A DNA stretch of 18,430 nt from Clostridia bacterium (GTDB lineage Bacteria > Bacillota > Clostridia > TANB77 > CAG-508): contig JAAVXQ010000053.1 of assembly GCA_022790685.1 (NCBI GenBank), positions 1 through 18,430 of the forward strand. Reading direction: 5' to 3'. Positions 15,543-18,430 of this stretch are shown here, in pieces. Numbering within the stretch: position 1 is the first letter of the stretch; every line of letters starts with the position of its first letter. A program made the position numbers and the translations under genes. Below the pieces are notes generated by a model. That model had not been told where the DNA came from. It ran no database searches and saw nothing but the letters and a program-made list of their open reading frames with translations.

Positions 15543-15571
15543 ATTTTATCATAATAAAAATAAATTATCAA
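15543..15571 (-). promoter_or_regulatory. Promoter of the minus-strand HAD gene
   Basis: On the minus strand TTGATA (15566-15571) and TAAAAT (15543-15548) have a 17-base spacer, about 80 bases before the start codon at 15460. AT-richness makes chance matches possible. Confidence 0.45.
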
Positions 15572-15646
15572 GGCTTAGGGAAATCTAGAAATTGTGGTAC
15601 TGTTTAAGAGAAAGTAAAAAATATGGTATGCAATTTTAAATTTATA

Positions 15647-15675
15647 TTTACAATTAAATAGATTATTGATATAAA
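15647..15675 (+). promoter_or_regulatory. Promoter of the gene at 15696
   Basis: TTTACA at 15647-15652 and TATAAA at 15670-15675 have a 17-base spacer, directly before the AGGAGGG site and the ATG at 15696. That leaves a very short 5' leader. The rest of the 235-base divergent region (15461-15695) shows only the two promoters; I see nothing else in it. Confidence 0.45.
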
Positions 15676-15695
15676 AAAGATAGGAGGGATTAAGT

Positions 15696-16367
15696 ATGGA
15701 AAAAATTAAAAGTAGTATTAAAAAAATATTAGTTATAGTACCATTAATCTTACTTGTATTAGTTATTATGCAAATTGGTAGAAATTATGTAATAATAAGA
15801 TCTTTAAAAGAAAAATTAGATCAGTATTTAGAATCAAATAATTATTATATTAGAAAAGCAATAAGTACATATAATACATACCGTGTTTTTGATATGTATA
15901 AAAAAGATAACAAAGGAAAACTTATAGAAAACAGTTTTTCACTGGAGGATTTTAAAGATATAGAAAGAATAACAATGTTTGAAGATAAAGTAGTTACTTA
16001 TGAAGATTTTGATGGAAATAAAAAAATTGATGAAAATAGTACTGTTGCAGAAGTTGTAATACTTAACCCATATAGTTTATATTCAAAAGATAGTGAAGTA
16101 AATATTTTAGATGAATTATTTAAAACTTCAATTAAATCTATAGATTACAATGGAAGACCTTGCTATTTGATAAATAATTCTTTAAAAAATGAAGGAATGC
16201 TTGTAGAAAAATCTACAGGTTTACTAGTAAAGTTATATAAAGGCTTTATAGAACTAGATAATGGAAATAAAGTTGAAACAGAATATAGATATTATTATGA
16301 ATTTGATAAAGTAACAGATAATGATGTAAAAGAACCAAATCAATTGGATTATATGAAAAATCAATAA
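15696..16367 (+). CDS. Membrane-anchored extracellular protein of unknown function
   Basis: I do not recognise this 223-residue protein. It has a Lys-rich N-terminus (MEKIKSSIKKI) and one membrane span (about residues 12-28, no lipobox Cys), so the rest is probably outside the cell. The outer part is rich in Lys, Glu, Asp and Tyr. It contains segments such as YEDFDGNKKIDENS, YNGRPCYLINNS and a strand-like repeat ending EYRYYYEFDKVTDNDVKEP. This is reminiscent of LolA-like or DUF-type beta-sheet lipoprotein folds, but that is only an impression. It has its own promoter, an AGGAGGG site and lies 36 bases before truA with no terminator between, so truA may depend on it for expression. One Arg is CGT. 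Confidence 0.75.
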   Translation: MEKIKSSIKKILVIVPLILLVLVIMQIGRNYVIIRSLKEKLDQYLESNNYYIRKAISTYNTYRVFDMYKKDNKGKLIENSFSLEDFKDIERITMFEDKVVTYEDFDGNKKIDENSTVAEVVILNPYSLYSKDSEVNILDELFKTSIKSIDYNGRPCYLINNSLKNEGMLVEKSTGLLVKLYKGFIELDNGNKVETEYRYYYEFDKVTDNDVKEPNQLDYMKNQ

Positions 16368-16403
16368 ATTATAAGAAGCTTTATTGCATAAGGAGAAAAA
16401 ATA

Positions 16404-17146
16404 ATGAGAAATATAAAACTTATAATTGAATATCATGGAAAAGGTTTTCGGAGGTTGGCAAAAACAGCCAAATAGATTAAATATTCAGGGAGAAATAGAA
16501 AAGGCAATTGGAGAAATAACAGGTGAAGAAATAGAACTAATTGCATCTGGAAGGACAGATAGCGGAGTACATAGTTTAGGGCAAACAGCGAACTTTAAAA
16601 CTAATAATGAAAATATTCCTATAGAAAAATTTCCAATAGCAATAAATTCAAAATTAAAAAAAAGTATTGTTATAAAATCAGCAGAAGAAGTTACGCAAAA
16701 ATTCCATAGTAGATATTCTGTAAAGTCAAAAAAATACAGATATATAGTAAATAATTCTAGTATGGGTACAGCTATATATAGAGACTTAGAATATCATTTT
16801 CCTATAAAATTAGATGAAAATAAAATGTCAGAAGCTATTAAATATTTTGAAGGAGAACATGACTTTTCAGGATTTAAAGCAAGTGGAACAAGCAGTAAAA
16901 GTAGTGTTAGAACAATATATAAGGCTGAAGTTTTGAAAAAGGAAAATGATAGAATATATATTGAACTTACTGGAAATGGTTTTTTATATAATATGGTTAG
17001 AATAATTGCAGGAACAATGATTGAGGTAGGTATTGGAAAAATAAAACCATGTGAAATACCAGAAATAATTGAAAGTAAAGATAGGAAAAGGGCACGGAAA
17101 AACTTTGCCACCATATGGACTATATTTAGTTGAAGTTACATATTAA
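16404..17146 (+). CDS. truA: tRNA pseudouridine(38-40) synthase TruA, read through two +1 frameshifts
   Basis: TruA converts uridine to pseudouridine at tRNA positions 38-40 in the anticodon arm. The ATG at 16404 (AGGAG site) opens MRNIKLIIEYHGKGF, the normal TruA start, but this frame stops at 16473 after 23 residues. Skipping the extra C at 16449 gives GGWQKQPNRLNIQGEIE and the catalytic motif GRTDSGVHS with Asp52. The RYIVNN and FLYNMVRIIAGTMIEVG segments follow. Near the end a second extra C at 17095 must be skipped to give RKRAGKTLPPYGLYLVEVTY, the conserved C-terminus. The result is 246 residues, the usual length, with Gly16 and Gly231 at the sites. Reading the last segment without the shift gives an unrelated tail ending at 17133. 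Confidence 0.93.
16449..16452 (+). other. +1 frameshift site CGGA, truA site 1
   Basis: Incoming frame reads GGT TTT CGG AGG and stops at 16473. Skipping C16449 gives TTT GGA GGT TGG CAA, that is FGGWQKQP, matching the F-x-GWQ motif of TruA. Here slippage of TTT to TTC would be possible, unlike most other sites. Confidence 0.92.
17095..17098 (+). other. +1 frameshift site CGGA, truA site 2
   Basis: Incoming frame reads AGG GCA CGG AAA AAC. Skipping C17095 gives GCA GGA AAA ACT TTG CCA, that is AGKTLPPYGLYL, matching the conserved AG-x-T-x-P-x-x-GLYL end of TruA. GCA re-pairing with CAC is unfavourable. Confidence 0.92.
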
Positions 17147-17162
17147 AATCACAAATTAATTT

Positions 17163-17190
17163 TTGACAGAATATTATATATAAATAGTTT
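17163..17190 (+). promoter_or_regulatory. Possible promoter of the Asn/Cys-rich membrane protein gene
   Basis: A perfect TTGACA at 17163-17168 is followed by only a weak -10 (TAGTTT at 17185-17190, 16-base spacer). It lies between the corrected truA stop and the next gene. Confidence 0.35.
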
Positions 17191-17215
17191 ATCAAAATAG
17201 GAGGTAAATAGATAT

Positions 17216-17636
17216 ATGAATATTCTGTTGATTTTTTTTGCTATTCCTATAGCTACAATAATACTTTCAGCAATTTTAGAAACTTTTATAAGATGCCCTT
17301 TTAAAGTTGCAGGAATATTTTTCTCAATTTTTTTAGTGCTTGCTTTTATATTAGGAGGTACAGCTGAATTAATAGTCGCCGCAATTATTTATACTATACT
17401 ATCTTTTATTACAGCATATATAGTGGAAGTGATATTAAGAAATAGAGAAGAAAATAATTGTGGATGCAATAATAATGACAACAATTGTGGGTGCAATAAC
17501 AACAACAATAATAATTGTGGCTCTAGCGGAAGTAATAATGGATGTGGGTGCGGTAGAAATAATAGTATAAGTACTACATCAAATGTTAATTTACGGAACA
17601 AACAGTAATTGTGGATGTAATCGTAGGTGTAGATAA
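17216..17636 (+). CDS. Small membrane protein with Asn/Cys/Gly-rich tail, read through one +1 frameshift
   Basis: The protein is not recognised. An AGGAGGT site precedes the ATG. Residues 1-75 hold two to three membrane spans (starting MNILLIFFAIPIATIILSA). The cytoplasmic or outer tail is built of Asn runs and CGC/NCG units coded by AAY-rich, near-microsatellite DNA. In the first frame the gene ends at 17608 with RNKQ. An extra C at 17594 fits the CGGA pattern of recD2, spoIIAA and truA; skipping it gives NLGTNSNCGCNRRCR and a stop at 17636, 139 residues. The renewed NCGC unit and Cys after the shift match the tail composition, which supports the longer product although no family can confirm it. 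A terminator follows 10 bases later. Confidence 0.65.
17594..17597 (+). other. +1 frameshift site CGGA in the Asn/Cys-rich protein gene
   Basis: Incoming frame reads AAT TTA CGG AAC AAA CAG TAA. Skipping C17594 gives TTA GGA ACA AAC AGT AAT TGT GGA TGT, returning to the NCGC-type tail. There is no conserved family to test it; support comes from the same pattern as the other six sites and from composition. Confidence 0.65.
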
Positions 17637-17646
17637 TAAGGTGTAT

Positions 17647-17682
17647 AAAAAGTTCTATTTTCAAAGAGGAATAGAACTTTTT
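17647..17682 (+). terminator. Intrinsic terminator after the Asn/Cys-rich protein gene
   Basis: A perfect 13-bp stem (17647-17659 with 17670-17682, AGTTCTATT/AATAGAACT core) ends in a five-T run. It lies 10 bases after the frameshift-corrected stop at 17636. Confidence 0.88.
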
Positions 17683-17732
17683 CTATATTCTTAGTAAAGT
17701 CGCAGACGAAGGAGGCGAGTTTAGTTAGAAGA
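17680..17732 (+). repeat. Intergenic direct repeat, copy 1
   Basis: The first 36 bases (17680-17715) are identical to 17794-17829, and the next 17 are similar (four mismatches), so the repeat is about 53 bases. The core AGTCGCAGACGAAGGAGG is GC-richer than the surrounding DNA. It begins at the T run of a terminator. It looks like a dispersed intergenic repeat or part of a small element rather than a gene. Confidence 0.8.
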
Positions 17733-17750
17733 TAGTTATAGAAGAATTAG

Positions 17751-17782
17751 ATTTTCTTAGGTGGCTATGCCACTTAGAAAAT
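17751..17782 (+). other. Hairpin between the two direct repeats
   Basis: Arms 17751-17765 and 17769-17782 pair over about 14 positions with one bulged T and one G-T pair around a TAT loop (core GTGGC/GCCAC). No T run follows directly. It lies in the spacer of the 114-base repeat unit, suggesting a structured RNA or a small inverted-repeat element. Confidence 0.55.
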
Positions 17783-17793
17783 GTTATACTTGA

Positions 17794-17846
17794 TTTCTAT
17801 ATTCTTAGTAAAGTCGCAGACGAAGGAGGAGTGTTTAATTAGAAGA
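17794..17846 (+). repeat. Intergenic direct repeat, copy 2
   Basis: Second copy, starting exactly 114 bases after the first. It is followed by AT-rich DNA and the start region of the metallophosphoesterase gene. There are only two copies, so this is not a CRISPR array. The 283-base gap 17637-17919 thus holds a terminator, the repeat pair and a hairpin. Confidence 0.8.
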
Positions 17847-17919
17847 TTTTTTACATATAATAAATCATAATATTGATAACATTAAATATAAATGTTATAA
17901 TTTACTTGTAAAATGAGGG

Positions 17920-18430
17920 GTGAGGGAAATAAAAGTAGCAGTTATATCAGATATACATGGAAATATTGTAGCACTTAATGAAATAATAAAAGATGCTAAA
18001 AATAGAAAAGTAGATGGATTTATAGCTTCAGGAGATTTAGTAAATGAATTGCCTTTTGGAAATGAAGTTATAGATAAACTAAAAGAAATAAATGCTTTAG
18101 CGATAAAAGGAAATAAAGAATTATATTTTATAGAATATGAAGAAGAAAAATATAATTGGGAAAATATACAATTTAAAAATTCTGTATTTATGTATGAAGC
18201 TATGACAAAAGAAAATATGGATTATATAAGGAAATTACCATTTTCTTTAAGTTTAGAATATGAAGGTGTAAAAATAAAAGTAGTACATGGTTCACCAGAA
18301 TCGGTTACAGAATTAGTTTATAGAAAATCAGAAGATTTAATAGATAAATATACTAAAAGTTTAGAAGAAGATATTTTAATTTTAGGACATACTCATGAAC
18401 CAATTTGGACATGTATGAAAAATGGAAAAA
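17920..18430 (+). CDS. Metallophosphoesterase, YfcE/MJ0936-like (5' part)
   Basis: The frame runs to the right edge, so the C-terminus is missing. The product is a calcineurin-like phosphoesterase. It has VAVISDIHGN (first metal ligands Asp and His), ASGDLVNE (Asp), AIKGNKE (Asn in the GN(H/K)E position), VVHGSPE and ILGHTHEP (His ligands), in normal order. Such proteins hydrolyse phosphodiesters; the substrate is unknown. The only standard start codon is GTG at 17920, giving VREIKVAVISD, but the best ribosome binding site (GAGGGGTG, about 17915-17922) overlaps it. The family usually starts at the Met that aligns with ATA at 17929. The start is therefore uncertain. It is probably monocistronic or the first gene of the next operon. 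Confidence 0.85.
   Translation, partial: MREIKVAVISDIHGNIVALNEIIKDAKNRKVDGFIASGDLVNELPFGNEVIDKLKEINALAIKGNKELYFIEYEEEKYNWENIQFKNSVFMYEAMTKENMDYIRKLPFSLSLEYEGVKIKVVHGSPESVTELVYRKSEDLIDKYTKSLEEDILILGHTHEPIWTCMKNGK

Noticed and set aside
16794..17114. Minus-strand open frame opposite truA
   Set aside because: It is a shadow of the conserved TruA C-terminal half, hydrophobic only because of AT-rich complement codons.
16426..17133. truA starting at the ATG at 16426
   Set aside because: That frame lacks a ribosome binding site and the TruA N-terminus; the ATG at 16404 gives the correct N-terminus and joins by the +1 shift.
7662..17597. Sequencing or assembly errors as the cause of the seven frame breaks
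   Set aside because: Errors would not be expected to fall seven times on the exact codon boundary before a Gly GGA codon, always as an added C, and never inside the other genes or other registers. It cannot be fully excluded without reads, for example if a modified-base motif causes insertions, so it is kept as the main alternative.
17680..17846. CRISPR array or attachment-site pair
   Set aside because: Only two copies, unequal spacing to CRISPR norms, no cas genes, and no integrase or element between the copies.
1..18430. Reassignment of TGA, suggested because none of the recognised genes ends in TGA
   Set aside because: The number of genes is small and TAA dominates in AT-rich genomes; no gene shows an in-frame TGA at a conserved Trp position, and Trp is coded by TGG.

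Overview
The window is 18.4 kb of very AT-rich DNA from a spore-forming member of the Clostridia (Firmicutes). The evidence is the codon usage (Arg almost always AGA/AGG, Gly mostly GGA), strong AGGAGG-type ribosome binding sites, U-tract hairpin terminators, a CIRCE-controlled hrcA-grpE-dnaK-dnaJ cluster, the spoIIA operon (spoIIAA-spoIIAB-sigF) with spoIID and a spoIIQ-like gene, and the diadenylate cyclase cdaA. I cannot name a genus from sequence alone.

Layout: (1) 1-2382, prmC (5' end outside the window), whiA and hemW in one run, closed by a hairpin. (2) 2475-7440, heat-shock cluster hrcA, grpE, dnaK, dnaJ with a vegetative-type promoter, a CIRCE operator and a terminator. (3) 7442-9827, recD2 with its own promoter and terminator. 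(4) 9827-13432, sporulation block: a Spo0A box and a sigma-H-type promoter, then spoIIAA, spoIIAB, sigF, spoIID and a spoIIQ-like LytM protein, then a terminator. (5) 13455-14570, a 34-residue membrane peptide and cdaA. (6) 14612-15571 on the minus strand, a Cof-type HAD phosphatase. (7) 15647-17146, an anchored protein of unknown function and truA. (8) 17216-17682, a small membrane protein with an Asn/Cys/Gly-rich tail. (9) 17680-17846, an intergenic direct repeat with a hairpin. (10) 17920 to the end, a metallophosphoesterase running off the window.

The outstanding observation is in the reading frames. recD2 (three times), truA (twice), spoIIAA (once) and the Asn/Cys-rich protein (once) are each broken by a +1 frameshift, and all seven breaks have the same form: a complete codon, one extra C, then GGA. 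In the incoming frame each break reads CGG followed by A. Skipping the C restores a full-length protein with Gly at the site, and in recD2 (for example the HKxQGSEF motif), spoIIAA and truA this is where the family is expected to have Gly or to tolerate it. I found no other in-frame CGG codon in any gene of the window, while CGT and CGA are still used for Arg. CGGA in the other two registers (about a dozen cases) causes no shift. The simplest biological reading is that CGG has lost its Arg tRNA and that CGGA is decoded as Gly with a +1 shift, either as a four-base codon or as an out-of-frame GGA at the A site. The codons before the sites are all different and mostly cannot re-pair, which argues against ordinary P-site slippage. 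A systematic sequencing error or RNA editing must be excluded, but the perfect codon-boundary placement makes random error unlikely.

One further point is worth noting. TruA makes pseudouridines in the tRNA anticodon arm, which affect reading-frame maintenance, and truA itself carries two of these sites, so feedback is conceivable.
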